This document shows, one piece after another, positions 1 through 8,414 of a stretch of DNA of 64,000 nt. The stretch is from NCBI GenBank assembly GCA_017644185.1, contig JAEPMA010000009.1, forward strand, positions 89,835-153,834, written 5' to 3'. Under the pieces are notes generated by a model. The model worked only from the letters and a program-made list of their open reading frames with translations, was not told the origin of the DNA and made no database searches. The stretch's first letter is position 1; each line of letters starts with the position of its first letter. The translations under genes were made by a program, and so were the position numbers. Origin of the DNA: Rhodospirillales bacterium. GTDB taxonomy: Bacteria; Pseudomonadota; Alphaproteobacteria; Rhodospirillales; Casp-alpha2.

Positions 1-1
1 G

Positions 2-430
2 GGTGTGGGGGTCGCAACGCAGAAGAACGGGCTTCTTCCCCTCACCCAGCAGGCGCTGGCCGTCATCGCGCACACCGGCTATCACGATTACGAAGGGATT
101 GCCTTCGACCTTTCCGAGCGCGACCGCCTCGCCCGCGATCTTAAAGACAACAAGGTGCTGATTTTAAGGAATCACGGCTTGCTGACGGTGGGGAATACAG
201 TCGCCGAAGCCTTCATGTGGATGTACCGGGCCGAACGGGCGTGCCGGTTCCAGCTCAAGTTCCAGCAGGCGGGTGTCGCGCCGACGGAAATCTCGGAAGA
301 GATGCAGCAGGTCACCATCGAGCGGAACAGGAAAGCGAATTCGAAAGACGGCTATCGCCCGATCGGCGTCAACGAATGGCCGGCGCTTTTACGGAAGCTC
401 GATCGGGAAAACCCGGGTTACGACGTTTAA
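2..430 (+). CDS. Class II aldolase/adducin-family protein, C-terminal part
   Basis: This is the C-terminal 142 residues of a class II aldolase/adducin-fold protein whose 5' end lies outside the window. The stretch 'HTGYHDYEG' and the later 'ILRNHGLLTVG' fit the metal-binding and HG motifs of the family, in which a zinc or iron ion bound by histidines supports aldol cleavage or decarboxylation. The end 'GVNEWPALLRKLDRENPGY' resembles the C-terminal tail of family members annotated as decarboxylases or oxygenases rather than classical fuculose-phosphate aldolase. The substrate cannot be told. It is followed by a palindromic repeat and converges on the carboxymuconolactone decarboxylase-like gene. 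Family is secure, specific function is not. Confidence 0.85.
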   Translation, partial: GVGVATQKNGLLPLTQQALAVIAHTGYHDYEGIAFDLSERDRLARDLKDNKVLILRNHGLLTVGNTVAEAFMWMYRAERACRFQLKFQQAGVAPTEISEEMQQVTIERNRKANSKDGYRPIGVNEWPALLRKLDRENPGYDV

Positions 431-440
431 AGACGATTGC

Positions 441-533
441 CCCCTCACCCGGCGCTGCGCGCCACCCTCTCCCGAGGGAGAGGGGTGTTTCGTCGGGGTC
501 CCTTCTCCCTTGGGAGAAGGACAGGATGAGGGG
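441..533. repeat. Extragenic palindromic repeat, family A copy 1
   Basis: About 93 bp between two convergent genes, opening with CCCCTCACCC and closing with GGATGAGGGG. Inside are two hairpins of the form CTCTCCC...GGGAGAG and CTTCTCCC...GGGAGAAG. A second copy with the same outer and inner parts is at 36545-36640. Such CCCTCACCC/CTCTCCC elements are common extragenic repeats in Alphaproteobacteria. It may also help end transcription from both sides. Confidence 0.85.
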
Positions 534-540
534 CAGCAAT

Positions 541-1119
541 CTATTCGAAAGCCGGTTCGACGCCGGACGGCAGGCCAACCTCGAACGCGTTCAGAATGTG
601 CGAAATCGTGGCGTAGTACCCGGCAAGGAACACCAGTTCCGTAACCCCCTGCTCGCCCAATAGATCGAGCGCCTTTTTATAAAGATCGTCCGAAACCCGG
701 TTCTTCGACTGAAGATCGGACACGAATTGATAGACCGTCGCTTCCGCCGGGTCGGCAGGGATTTCGCCCGCCATCACGGCATCGATGGTTTCTTGGGAGA
801 GCCCCTCTTTTTTACCCACGTTGACATGCGCCCACCATTCGTATTCGGCCTCAAAATGACGGCCGACGGTGATGATCGCAAGCTCGCGGAGTGTCGCCGG
901 AATAATCGTCTCGTATCTCAGCTTACCGCCTAACTGCTGCAGAAGATTGCCCATTTCGGGGGAATACAGCATGGCGTTGAAGGGACCGCGAAGCGCCCCC
1001 TCCTCGTTCAGCATTTCCGCCGGATTTCCCTTGGCGCGGGGGCCGCCGGTAATGCCGTCGAACACCAGTTTCTGCGCTTCGCTCATCGTGTCCGCGGGGA
1101 CGGGGCCTAGTCTGCTCAT
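541..1119 (-). CDS. Carboxymuconolactone decarboxylase/AhpD-like protein
   Basis: A 192-residue protein of the carboxymuconolactone decarboxylase/AhpD-like helical fold. The core helix 'TLRELAIITVGRHFEAEYEWWAH' followed by 'GLSQETIDAV' is typical. It lacks the CxxC redox pair of true AhpD peroxidases, so a decarboxylase-like or unknown role is more likely than disulfide chemistry. Its ATG overlaps the stop of the upstream Old Yellow Enzyme gene by 4 bp (ATGA), so the two are translationally coupled. A GGTGAG ribosome site precedes the start. The pairing suggests a small catabolic unit acting on an unsaturated or aromatic-derived acid, but the substrate is not visible. Confidence 0.88.
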   Translation of the reverse strand: MSRLGPVPADTMSEAQKLVFDGITGGPRAKGNPAEMLNEEGALRGPFNAMLYSPEMGNLLQQLGGKLRYETIIPATLRELAIITVGRHFEAEYEWWAHVNVGKKEGLSQETIDAVMAGEIPADPAEATVYQFVSDLQSKNRVSDDLYKKALDLLGEQGVTELVFLAGYYATISHILNAFEVGLPSGVEPAFE

Positions 1120-2258
1120 TTCTCACCTGCCGCTTTCTTGACGTTCTCCGGATTGGGCGGGTTGCCCGGCACCGGTTCGCCGGCCATCGCCGGATGCGAG
1201 CGCTGGTACTGCGGCGGGAAAGCCGCATGCGCGCGCAGCGTTTCCGCCGCGTGCCACGCCCAGCGCGGATCGTAGAGCATCCCCCTGGCCAGCGCCACCA
1301 TGTCCGCCTGCCCCGTCTTGACGATGTGTTCGGCCTGGATCGGGTCGGTGATCTTGCCCACCGCCATCGTCGCGAGACCGGTTTCGCGGCGGATATCGGC
1401 GGCGAAGTGGGTCTGGTAACCGGGCCCGACGGGAATCTGCTGATGGGGTGAGTTGCCCCCCGACGACACATCGATGAAGTCGCAGTCGCGCTTCTTCAGT
1501 TCCTTCGCATAGGCGATGCTGCCGGTTAAATCCCATCCCCCCTCGACCCAGTCGGTCGCGGAAATACGCACACCCATCGGGATATCGTCAGGAACGACCG
1601 CCCGGACCGCATCGAAGACCTCGAGGGGGAATTTCATCCGGCCCTCTAAAGATCCCCCGTACGCGTCGTTACGGCGGTTGGAGATCGGCGACAGGAACTG
1701 ATGCATCAGATAGCCGTGCGCGTTGTGGATTTCGATGCATTTGAAACCGAGGCGGACGGAGCGTTTCGCGGCTTCGACGAAGCTGGTGCGGACCCGCTCC
1801 AGCGTTTCGTCGGTCATCGCTTCCGGGACGTGCCACCCATCGGCGTAGGGCTCGGCGGACGGCCCAACCGTCTGCCAGGCGCCGTTACTCTGGTCGAGCG
1901 GCTTCCCCCCGTTCCACGGGACGTCGACGCTCGCCTTACGGCCGGCGTGCGCGAGCTGAATACCGACGGGCGTATTTCCGTATGACGTCGCGAAGTCGAG
2001 GACGCGTTTGAGCGCGGCTTCGTTCTCGTCCGACCATAAACCGACGCAGCCTGGCGTGATGCGGCCTTCGGGTTCGGTGCCCGTCGCTTCGACGAACAGC
2101 AGCCCGTTGCCGCCGACCGCGAACTGGCCCAGATGCATCAGGTGCCAGTCGTTGGCGTTGCCGTCATGGGCCGAATACTGGCACATCGGCGCAACGACGA
2201 TGCGGTTGGGCATTTCCAGCCCGCGCAGGTTGATGGGCGTAAAAAGAACGCTGCTCAT
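1116..2258 (-). CDS. Old Yellow Enzyme-family NADH:flavin oxidoreductase
   Basis: A 380-residue FMN-dependent TIM-barrel enzyme of the Old Yellow Enzyme family, closest in pattern to the YqjM/xenobiotic reductase A branch. Visible landmarks are 'NRIVVAPMCQYSA' (the PMCQYS flavin-proximal Cys motif of that branch), 'IQLAHAGRKAS', 'EIHNAHGYLMHQFLSPISNRR' with the substrate-binding HxxH/N region, and 'VALARGMLYDPRW' at the C-terminal phosphate site. I chose the ATG at 2258 because GGGGGGATC precedes it; an in-frame ATG at 2315 has no ribosome site. These enzymes reduce activated C=C bonds with NAD(P)H. It is first in a two-gene operon with the AhpD-like gene. Confidence 0.92.
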   Translation of the reverse strand: MSSVLFTPINLRGLEMPNRIVVAPMCQYSAHDGNANDWHLMHLGQFAVGGNGLLFVEATGTEPEGRITPGCVGLWSDENEAALKRVLDFATSYGNTPVGIQLAHAGRKASVDVPWNGGKPLDQSNGAWQTVGPSAEPYADGWHVPEAMTDETLERVRTSFVEAAKRSVRLGFKCIEIHNAHGYLMHQFLSPISNRRNDAYGGSLEGRMKFPLEVFDAVRAVVPDDIPMGVRISATDWVEGGWDLTGSIAYAKELKKRDCDFIDVSSGGNSPHQQIPVGPGYQTHFAADIRRETGLATMAVGKITDPIQAEHIVKTGQADMVALARGMLYDPRWAWHAAETLRAHAAFPPQYQRSHPAMAGEPVPGNPPNPENVKKAAGEK

Positions 2259-2287
2259 GTGATCCCCCCGGGAATTGACGTCTAGGT

Positions 2288-2315
2288 GTGCTGCCTTAAT
2301 GTTGGCATGCAGCAC
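2288..2315. terminator. Stem-loop between ask and the OYE gene, possible terminator
   Basis: GTGCTGC at 2288-2294 pairs with GCAGCAC at 2309-2315, with a 14-nt loop that can itself pair (GCC/GGC). It lies about 47 nt downstream of the ask stop on the minus strand. There is no clear T-run after the stem, so a factor-independent terminator is uncertain. Confidence 0.25.
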
Positions 2316-2361
2316 CCACCCGTCAATACGCTCTGCGCGCCCCCGGGACGATCATTGAGCT

Positions 2362-3897
2362 TCAAGCGGCTTTGGACTTGCCGACGGCGGCCGTCTGTTC
2401 GTTGGCGGCGGGCGGCAGGACCGGCTGGCCATTGGCCGCGCGTTCCTCGATCAGGGCCTTATGGAGGACCTTCACCGCGTCGTCATAGCTTTCGTCGGCG
2501 AAGATGAACTGGATGTCGACGCCCCGGCCCGATGCATGGGTCGCCAGCAGGTCGAGATTGCTCTCACTGATGGCGGCGACCGCATCGCCGATGATCGCCT
2601 TGTCGCGCATGTTGGCGCCGATGGCGGATACGATATCGACCTTCCGGGTCTGGATGACCGCTTCCGGCTGACGCTTCTGGATCACCTCGATGACGCGGCG
2701 CACCTGTTTCAAAGGTGCCTCGACATAAAACGTCATGGTGTTAGCGTTGAGGCTCCAGCTCACCAGTGGCAGCTTGAAGCGGCGGAAAGCCGCGACAGCT
2801 TCCTCGCCGGCACCCGGAATGCCGACCATATCCTGATCGAAAACCTCGACCTCGATGGCATTCTCAAGCCCGGTGACGATCTCGATGCGCGGATCGTCCG
2901 GCACCCAATCCTCGTCGATGACGGTGCCCGGGTGATCGGGCTCGAAGGTGTTGACGATGCGGAGCGGGATCCCCTTCTGACGCAGGCCCTTGGCGGCGCG
3001 CGGGTGGATCGCCTCCATACCCATGTTCGACAGCTGGTCGGCGACATCGTAATTGGTGCGGCCGATCGGCTGTACCTTGTCGATACCGACGATCTTCGGA
3101 TCCGCGCTGGATAAATGGAATTCCTTGTGGATCACCGCTTCGCGGGCGCCGGTGACGCATGCGACGGCGGAGAACGTCACTTCCGAGTAGCCGCGCCCGA
3201 ACACCCCCATAAGACCATCGCCCGCCTGGGTGTAACCGGTCACGATCGGCAGTGTCTTGGAAACGTCGATATCCGCGAAGCCTTCGCCGATGCGATCTTC
3301 GAGGCTCATGCTCTCGCTTTCGCGCCAGCCGGACAGGTCGACGAATTCCGCTTCAACGCCGCGGCGGCGCAACAGCAACATGGTATTGTGCGCGCTGTGC
3401 GCTTCGCCGATGCCGCTGATCATTTCACGCACGGTCATCAGGTGTTCTTCGAGTTTGAAGTGCCCGTAACCGCAGATGCGCTGCAGATCAATCAGGCAGT
3501 TGCGCACGCCCTCGACCCGCTCCTGCACGAAGCGGTCGGCGAGTTTGCGGTCCGACTCGTCGTCGAACGCATCGGCGTTGATCTCGAGCATGTGGTTGAG
3601 CACCTTCGACAGCGCATCGCCCCACGCCCAATCGTTGTCGGACCCGGCATAGAGTGCGTAGACACCCGGCTCGCCGGTCTTCTTGTTTTCGAGCAGCATA
3701 TCGGTGATGCCGCCGTAAGCCGAGACGACGAAGATCCGGTTATAAAGGTCGTCGCCGCTGCGCCCACCGATCAGAATGTTGTCGAATACCGACTGGATAT
3801 CCGACATCGATGTGCCGCCGATCTTGTGAACGGTGTGCGTGTTCACAGCTTTATCCTCCCCGGAAACCTGGGGCTCGGCTTGTTTACTGTCGGTCAT
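2362..3897 (-). CDS. ask: Aspartate kinase, ectoine-type (Ask_Ect)
   Basis: Aspartokinase phosphorylates L-aspartate, the first step toward aspartate-semialdehyde, the ectoine precursor. The 511-residue protein opens with the kinase glycine-rich segment 'HKIGGTSMSD' and ends in tandem ACT-like regulatory segments from about residue 350. Ask genes inside ect operons (Ask_Ect) form a separate subfamily often described as less feedback-inhibited; placement here, last in ectABC-ask, fits that. The ATG at 3897 has an AGAAGGAAA ribosome site. A GTG at 3927 would overlap the ectC stop by 4 bp (GTGA) and is the alternative start. Family and pathway assignment are secure from sequence plus context. 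Confidence 0.93.
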   Translation of the reverse strand: MTDSKQAEPQVSGEDKAVNTHTVHKIGGTSMSDIQSVFDNILIGGRSGDDLYNRIFVVSAYGGITDMLLENKKTGEPGVYALYAGSDNDWAWGDALSKVLNHMLEINADAFDDESDRKLADRFVQERVEGVRNCLIDLQRICGYGHFKLEEHLMTVREMISGIGEAHSAHNTMLLLRRRGVEAEFVDLSGWRESESMSLEDRIGEGFADIDVSKTLPIVTGYTQAGDGLMGVFGRGYSEVTFSAVACVTGAREAVIHKEFHLSSADPKIVGIDKVQPIGRTNYDVADQLSNMGMEAIHPRAAKGLRQKGIPLRIVNTFEPDHPGTVIDEDWVPDDPRIEIVTGLENAIEVEVFDQDMVGIPGAGEEAVAAFRRFKLPLVSWSLNANTMTFYVEAPLKQVRRVIEVIQKRQPEAVIQTRKVDIVSAIGANMRDKAIIGDAVAAISESNLDLLATHASGRGVDIQFIFADESYDDAVKVLHKALIEERAANGQPVLPPAANEQTAAVGKSKAA

Positions 3898-3923
3898 GGA
3901 ACTGTTTCCTTCTGGCGGCGCCG

Positions 3924-4328
3924 TCACGCGTCGACGAGCGCTTCTTCGTTAAGTTTGTAGGCGCCATCCTCGTCATGGACTTCGCGGCCGTTGAGCGGCG
4001 GATTGAAGGCACAGGCCAGGTGCATGTCCTCGGTCCCGCCGCGCAGGATGTGCTGGTCGTTTTTATCGAGGATATAAACCGTACCCGGCTCGATCTTGTA
4101 CACCTTCCCGTCGGCGACGGTTTCAACCTCGCCGTTACCCGACATGCAGTAGACGGTTTCGAGATGGTTCTTGTACCAGATCGGCGTCTCGGTCCCGGCG
4201 TAGATGGTGGTGATGTGGAACGAGAACCCCATCCCGTCATCGGCCAGCGACAGGCGGACGCTCTGCCAGTTGTCGGTTTTGACTGTGCGCTTGGTGCCTT
4301 CGCATTCTTTGAGGGTGCGAACGATCAT
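3924..4328 (-). CDS. ectC: L-ectoine synthase EctC
   Basis: EctC is a cupin-fold, metal-dependent enzyme that cyclises N-gamma-acetyl-L-2,4-diaminobutyrate to ectoine in the cytoplasm. The 134-residue length is normal for the family. The start '[17 protein letters not shown]' and the central '[13 protein letters not shown]' (metal-binding Glu and Tyr region), then '[11 protein letters not shown]' with the cupin His, are diagnostic. A GGAGG ribosome site lies 9 nt before the ATG. It sits 37 bp after ectB and directly before ask in the ect operon. No ectD gene is present, so hydroxyectoine synthesis is not encoded here. Confidence 0.97.
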   Translation of the reverse strand: MIVRTLKECEGTKRTVKTDNWQSVRLSLADDGMGFSFHITTIYAGTETPIWYKNHLETVYCMSGNGEVETVADGKVYKIEPGTVYILDKNDQHILRGGTEDMHLACAFNPPLNGREVHDEDGAYKLNEEALVDA

Positions 4329-4365
4329 TGTGACTTACCTCCAGGGTGTCTTGTATCAGGCTCGT

Positions 4366-5643
4366 TTACTCGGCGGCCGCGGGCGCTTTGGCGCCGGCGA
4401 TCGCGGCGTCGAACGCCTGACCGAGAATGTCGAGGGCGCGTTTCAATTCGTCCTCGGTGATGGTCAGCGATGCCAGGCACTTCACGACCTCGTCGTGTGC
4501 GCCGGACGTTTCGATCACGAGACCGCGCTTGAACGATTCGGCGACGATTTCGTCGGCGAGTTCACCCGACGTGACGACGATGCCCCGCATCATTCCACGT
4601 CCGCGCAACTCGACGACGTGCGAGCCGTGTTTCGACTGGATCGCTTCGAAGCCTTCGCGCAGCATCTCGCCCTTCTTGCGGACGGATTCGGCGAACTTGT
4701 CGTCCTTCCAGAACTTCTCAAGCGCGGCAGTCGCGGTTATGAAGGCGTGGTTGTTACCACGGAACGTACCGTTGTGCTCACCCGGCTTCCAGGTGTCGAG
4801 CTTACGGTCGATCAACGTCACCGCAAACGGCAGGCCGAAACCGGAAAGCGATTTCGAAAGCGTCACGATGTCGGGCTTGATGCCGGCCGGCTCGAAGCTG
4901 AAGAACGTGCCGGTGCGACCGCAGCCGGCCTGGATATCATCAACGATCAGCAGGACGTCATGCTTGCGGCATACTTTTTCGAGGTTCTGCAGCCATTCCA
5001 TGCTGGCGGCGGTAAGACCGCCCTCGCCCTGCACGCACTCGACGATGACCGCAGCCGGATGGTCGACGCCGCTCGACGGATCGCCGAGGGCTTTGTCGAG
5101 ATACTTGGTGCTGTCGACGTTATGGCCGAGGTAGCCGTCATACGGCATGGGGGTGGTGCCGACCATATCGACACCGGCGGCGCCCCGGTGATGTTGGTTC
5201 CCGGTCGCGGCCAACGCGCCCATGCTGACACCGTGGAAGCCGTTGGTGAACGAGATGATGTTGCTGCGTCCGGTCACTTTACGCGCCAGCTTCATCGCCG
5301 CTTCGACGGCGTTGGTGCCGGTCGGGCCGGTGAACTGAAGTACGTAGTCCATATCCCGCGGCTTGAGGATGATGTCCTCGAACGCGGTCAGGAACTTCTC
5401 TTTCGCGCGGGTATGCATATCCAGCCCATGCGTGATGCCGCCGGAATGGATGTACTCGACCAGCGCATCGCGCATATCGGGATCGTTGTGGCCATAGTTC
5501 AGGCTGCCGGCCCCGGCCAGAAAGTCGATGTACTCCGTACCGTCTTCACTCGTCAGGATCGCCCCCTGAGCCTTGTCGAAAGTGACAGGGAACGAGCGCG
5601 CATAGCTCTGAACCTGGGATTCGCGTCGTTCGAAAATAGACAT
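4366..5643 (-). CDS. ectB: L-2,4-diaminobutyrate:2-oxoglutarate transaminase EctB
   Basis: EctB is a PLP-dependent class III aminotransferase that makes 2,4-diaminobutyrate from aspartate-4-semialdehyde and glutamate. At 425 residues it has the usual family length. 'MSIFERRESQVQSYARSFP' is the characteristic EctB N terminus. Also visible are the PLP phosphate-binding 'FTGPTGTNAVEAAMKLARK', the Asp of 'LLIVDDIQAGCGRTG', and the Schiff-base Lys in 'VTLSKSLSGFG'. It lies 129 bp downstream of ectA and 37 bp upstream of ectC on the same strand. Confidence 0.97.
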   Translation of the reverse strand: MSIFERRESQVQSYARSFPVTFDKAQGAILTSEDGTEYIDFLAGAGSLNYGHNDPDMRDALVEYIHSGGITHGLDMHTRAKEKFLTAFEDIILKPRDMDYVLQFTGPTGTNAVEAAMKLARKVTGRSNIISFTNGFHGVSMGALAATGNQHHRGAAGVDMVGTTPMPYDGYLGHNVDSTKYLDKALGDPSSGVDHPAAVIVECVQGEGGLTAASMEWLQNLEKVCRKHDVLLIVDDIQAGCGRTGTFFSFEPAGIKPDIVTLSKSLSGFGLPFAVTLIDRKLDTWKPGEHNGTFRGNNHAFITATAALEKFWKDDKFAESVRKKGEMLREGFEAIQSKHGSHVVELRGRGMMRGIVVTSGELADEIVAESFKRGLVIETSGAHDEVVKCLASLTITEDELKRALDILGQAFDAAIAGAKAPAAAE

Positions 5644-5772
5644 AATCTGTAGACCTCGCTTTTTGCTATCGTCTGTGAAAGTCGGTTGTCTCTAGGTTGT
5701 GCATCGCCGGGCCTCGCCCAGGGACGCCTTCTAAAGACAGAATTTGCGGAAAATTTGGCGTCGATCAGGCGA

Positions 5773-6324
5773 TCAGGCGGCACTCATCAGTGCGGGCATC
5801 AAATCGGCCCGCTTGAATGGTCCGATGTTCCAGAGCACCTCGGATTTCTGCTGACCGTCGAAATGCTCTTCCTTGTCGAACAGAACATCTTGCTCGATAT
5901 CGGCGCCGAGTTCCCGGGCGACGGACTTGAACACGCCGTGCGATGCCTTGTTGTCAGGCGTAATCGTGGTCTTGATGTGACGCACGTCGCGCGATGCCGG
6001 GCGGCGCAGAATGTCGATGATCATGCGCTTGGCCAGCTTGAGACCGCGCGCCTTCGGAGACACCGCCACCTGCCACACGAACAGGCTGTTGTCTTCTTCG
6101 GGAACGATGTAGCCCGAAACAAAGCCGACCGGCTCCCCATCGAGCTCTGCGAGCGAGCAGGTCTCGGAAAAGTGCGAACACTGCAACAGATTGCAGTAGA
6201 CCGAGTTCTCATCGAGCGGCTTGCACTGCTCCACGAGATCGTTCACGGCCACCCCGTCTTCGGGGGTCGGGCGTCTCAGGATCAGGTCGCGGTCGTTGCG
6301 GTCAAGTCGTTCGGAAATCGTCAT
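5773..6324 (-). CDS. ectA: L-2,4-diaminobutyrate N-gamma-acetyltransferase EctA
   Basis: EctA is a GNAT-fold enzyme that acetylates L-2,4-diaminobutyrate with acetyl-CoA. The 183-residue protein starts 'MTISERLDRNDRDLILRRPT' and holds the acetyl-CoA binding region 'VSPKARGLKLAKRMI' (the Q/RxxGxA-type loop), preceded by 'GFVSGYIVPEEDNSLFVWQVAV', which is typical of EctA. The ATG at 6324 follows AAGAGGAA; an upstream in-frame start at 6384 would run through the AT-rich promoter and operator region and is unlikely. It is the first gene of the ect operon and is divergent from ectR. Confidence 0.95.
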   Translation of the reverse strand: MTISERLDRNDRDLILRRPTPEDGVAVNDLVEQCKPLDENSVYCNLLQCSHFSETCSLAELDGEPVGFVSGYIVPEEDNSLFVWQVAVSPKARGLKLAKRMIIDILRRPASRDVRHIKTTITPDNKASHGVFKSVARELGADIEQDVLFDKEEHFDGQQKSEVLWNIGPFKRADLMPALMSAA

Positions 6325-6346
6325 GGTTCTTGCTGTTCCTCTTATA

Positions 6347-6365
6347 TATATCAATAACCGATATA
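6347..6365. promoter_or_regulatory. Inverted repeat in the ectA promoter, candidate EctR operator
   Basis: TATATC (6347-6352) and GATATA (6360-6365) form a 6-bp inverted repeat separated by 7 bp, only 22 bp upstream of the ectA ATG in an AT-rich stretch. EctR repressors of methylotrophs and halophiles bind AT-rich pseudopalindromes overlapping the ect promoter, so this is a plausible binding site. No binding evidence exists here. Confidence 0.45.
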
Positions 6366-6494
6366 ATTTTGTTGCGGGGTACATAGCCTCTCACCCCTAA
6401 GGCGTCAACCGGGTGGCGGTAAATTCGTTGAATAATTTAAAAAATTCATGTTTCCGCAACATTATGATAAGAATGCGCCAAGATACGACAATAA

Positions 6495-6519
6495 AAATCC
6501 ATTGATTATCGATGGATTT
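6495..6519. promoter_or_regulatory. 8-bp inverted repeat upstream of ectR, possible autoregulatory site
   Basis: AAATCCAT (6495-6502) and ATGGATTT (6512-6519) are perfect inverted repeats with a 9-bp spacer. They end about 20 bp before the chosen ectR start, and the right arm contains the ATG at 6512, which argues against translation starting there. It could be an operator for autoregulation or a 5' mRNA hairpin. Confidence 0.4.
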
Positions 6520-6538
6520 GGGCCTATCTCGGAGGACC

Positions 6539-7093
6539 ATGGAAGGTGGCATGTCATATCTGGGATATGTATCGTTATCCGGACGTGAGGATGACGGCCC
6601 GGGAGCTGCGGATATGGACAAACTTAATGAGGCTTTGATCTCAATCCGCCGGATTCTCCGCGCGACCGAACTCCACGGGAAAGCGCTTCGAATCGCGACC
6701 GGTCTCAAAACATCCCAACTCCTGGTGCTGCAGGCTTTAGAAGAAGAGCCTGAACTCACTGTTGGTGAAATCACCGATCGCGTGCACATGGCACAGGCAT
6801 CGGTGACCACGCTCGTCGCGAGATTAGAAGAACTCGGCCTCGTCACCCGGACCCGCGGCACGTCCGACAAGCGCAAGGTTTTCGTGACACTGACCGATGC
6901 CGGTCACGATATGCTGGAGCAGGCACCGGAAGCCCTGCATCAGCGCTTCGCCGAAAAATTCGAACCCCTCGATACCTGGGAACAGACGATGCTGGTGGCG
7001 TCCCTTCAACGGGTCGCAGCGATGCTGGACGCGTCCGATATCGACGCCGCACCGATCCTTCAGCTTGGTCCCGCCGGTCATACCGACGAATAA
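6539..7093 (+). CDS. ectR: MarR-family regulator of ectoine genes, EctR
   Basis: A MarR-type winged-helix protein (about 184 residues). The helix-turn-helix lies around 'LTVGEITDRVHMAQASVTTLVARLEELGLVTR' and is followed by the wing 'GTSDKRKVFVTLTDAG'. Divergent placement 200 bp from ectABC identifies it as EctR, a repressor that in methylotrophs limits ect transcription at low salinity. The start is uncertain: GGAGG at 6531-6535 is 3 nt before the ATG at 6539, a second ATG at 6551 follows GGAAGG, and the family core begins at the Met at 6614. The ATG at 6512 lies inside an inverted repeat and was set aside. Confidence 0.87.
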   Translation: MEGGMSYLGYVSLSGREDDGPGAADMDKLNEALISIRRILRATELHGKALRIATGLKTSQLLVLQALEEEPELTVGEITDRVHMAQASVTTLVARLEELGLVTRTRGTSDKRKVFVTLTDAGHDMLEQAPEALHQRFAEKFEPLDTWEQTMLVASLQRVAAMLDASDIDAAPILQLGPAGHTDE

Positions 7094-7097
7094 CCGG

Positions 7098-8270
7098 TTA
7101 CGCCGGCAGCTTGCCCGTATAGCCGTTCCGTTTCAAATGAGCGATCATCGCCGGCGACAGGATACCGCGCCCATGCGCCAGCTGGTGCAGGTTCATGTCC
7201 CCACCCCAATTGACCTCGATCGCGACCGGTCCCCGGTTCGTCAACGCGATATCCCATGACTGGGTCCGAAGGCCGGGTAACGCCATCGCGGCGCGGCGGC
7301 ACATCTCGCTCGCCGCGTGCCATTCAGGCAGCTTAAACCCAATCAGTTCGGTTTCCGTCACCGGATGGTGCGTGAGCTCTCTGAGTGCCGGTCCCGTGCC
7401 CGTCACGACGCGTGTGATCTGGCCCGTTTCCTTATCCAGCGCGCCCAGCATGTTGCCGTCGCGCCAATAGTTATCGGCAATATTCCCGTCTGTCGGAATC
7501 TTCATCACCGCGCTTTCGATCACCGGGCCGTCTTCACCCAATAAAACCAGGAAGCGCACCGTCCCCACGGTGCCGCCCATCGCCTCCTGCAGGTCCGGAT
7601 GCGGGTTGATGGTGCGCTGTAAGATATACCCCTCCCCGCTCATTTTCTGCATGTAGGCGGCGATCTCTTTTACCGGGACCTGACCGGCGCCGCGCACGTG
7701 CGCCCAGCTGTTGCCGCCATCCGTCATCGCCAACGCACCGACGCTGTACATCCCATCGATGGGCTTGGCGAAGATCGGGTAGCTGCCCGGCAGCTCGAGC
7801 AACGCTTCCAACGCTTCGATGCGGGTGATCAATTGCGGGTGATCGCGTTTACCCGTCGGGTCGAACACCGCCACAGTATGCGGTACCGGCACACCGGCGC
7901 CGTGCATGACGGTTAGAAAGTGCAGTTTGTCGAGCGCGGCCGCGAACCATTTCGGATCGCAGCACTGAATGTGCATTTTCGCCTGGGCGGCCTTACCCAC
8001 GAACCGCTGGGTCGCATCGGCGCCCCGCTCACCTGCATAAAGGCCGTAATAAAAATACTCGCTCGCCGACAGTTTTCCGGGTCCGTTCAGGCAGCCCCAG
8101 AAATCCCTCAGCCACGACGTCCCGGACCCGGTTTCGCGGGTCGCGTGCCTGATGGCTTCGGTAAGGGGCAGCTCCGGGGGCCGGTCGAGCTCGGCGCGGC
8201 GGGCCAGATCGTGGTCGGCATCGAATGAGAAGGGCTGGACGTCTTCTTCGGACGCGTTTTGGTCAAGCAT
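7098..8270 (-). CDS. ATP-grasp protein of the sugar-transfer-associated type
   Basis: A 390-residue protein matching the 'sugar-transfer associated ATP-grasp' family. The ATP-grasp portion includes 'YPIFAKPIDGMYSVGA' (the Lys of the nucleotide-binding strand), 'GEGYILQRTINPHPD', 'GGTVGTVRFLVLL' and the metal-binding end 'VAIEVNWGGDMNLHQL'. Members couple ATP hydrolysis to formation of an amide, thioester or ester bond, and many lie in polysaccharide or cell-surface clusters. Here it is convergent with ectR (4 bp apart), with no glycosyltransferase beside it. I chose ATG 8270 with GGAGA 7 nt upstream; ATG 8282 and GTG 8285 are alternatives. Substrate unknown. Confidence 0.8.
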   Translation of the reverse strand: MLDQNASEEDVQPFSFDADHDLARRAELDRPPELPLTEAIRHATRETGSGTSWLRDFWGCLNGPGKLSASEYFYYGLYAGERGADATQRFVGKAAQAKMHIQCCDPKWFAAALDKLHFLTVMHGAGVPVPHTVAVFDPTGKRDHPQLITRIEALEALLELPGSYPIFAKPIDGMYSVGALAMTDGGNSWAHVRGAGQVPVKEIAAYMQKMSGEGYILQRTINPHPDLQEAMGGTVGTVRFLVLLGEDGPVIESAVMKIPTDGNIADNYWRDGNMLGALDKETGQITRVVTGTGPALRELTHHPVTETELIGFKLPEWHAASEMCRRAAMALPGLRTQSWDIALTNRGPVAIEVNWGGDMNLHQLAHGRGILSPAMIAHLKRNGYTGKLPA

Positions 8271-8414
8271 GCAGGTCTCCATCACGACTTAACACCACCT
8301 GAGGGGAAGTGTAAGCGCAATGGAGCCCCGGGCCTGTGTCCTAGGTCACATCACAGAACCTAATTTTTTTAACGCACAGAGCGACTTAGATCTAATAGCC
8401 GCTATTTATGCGGG

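Noticed and set aside
4204..5652. Long plus-strand frame (482 codons) opposite ectB
   Set aside because: Antisense shadow of a clear EctB; no ribosome site and no family resemblance.
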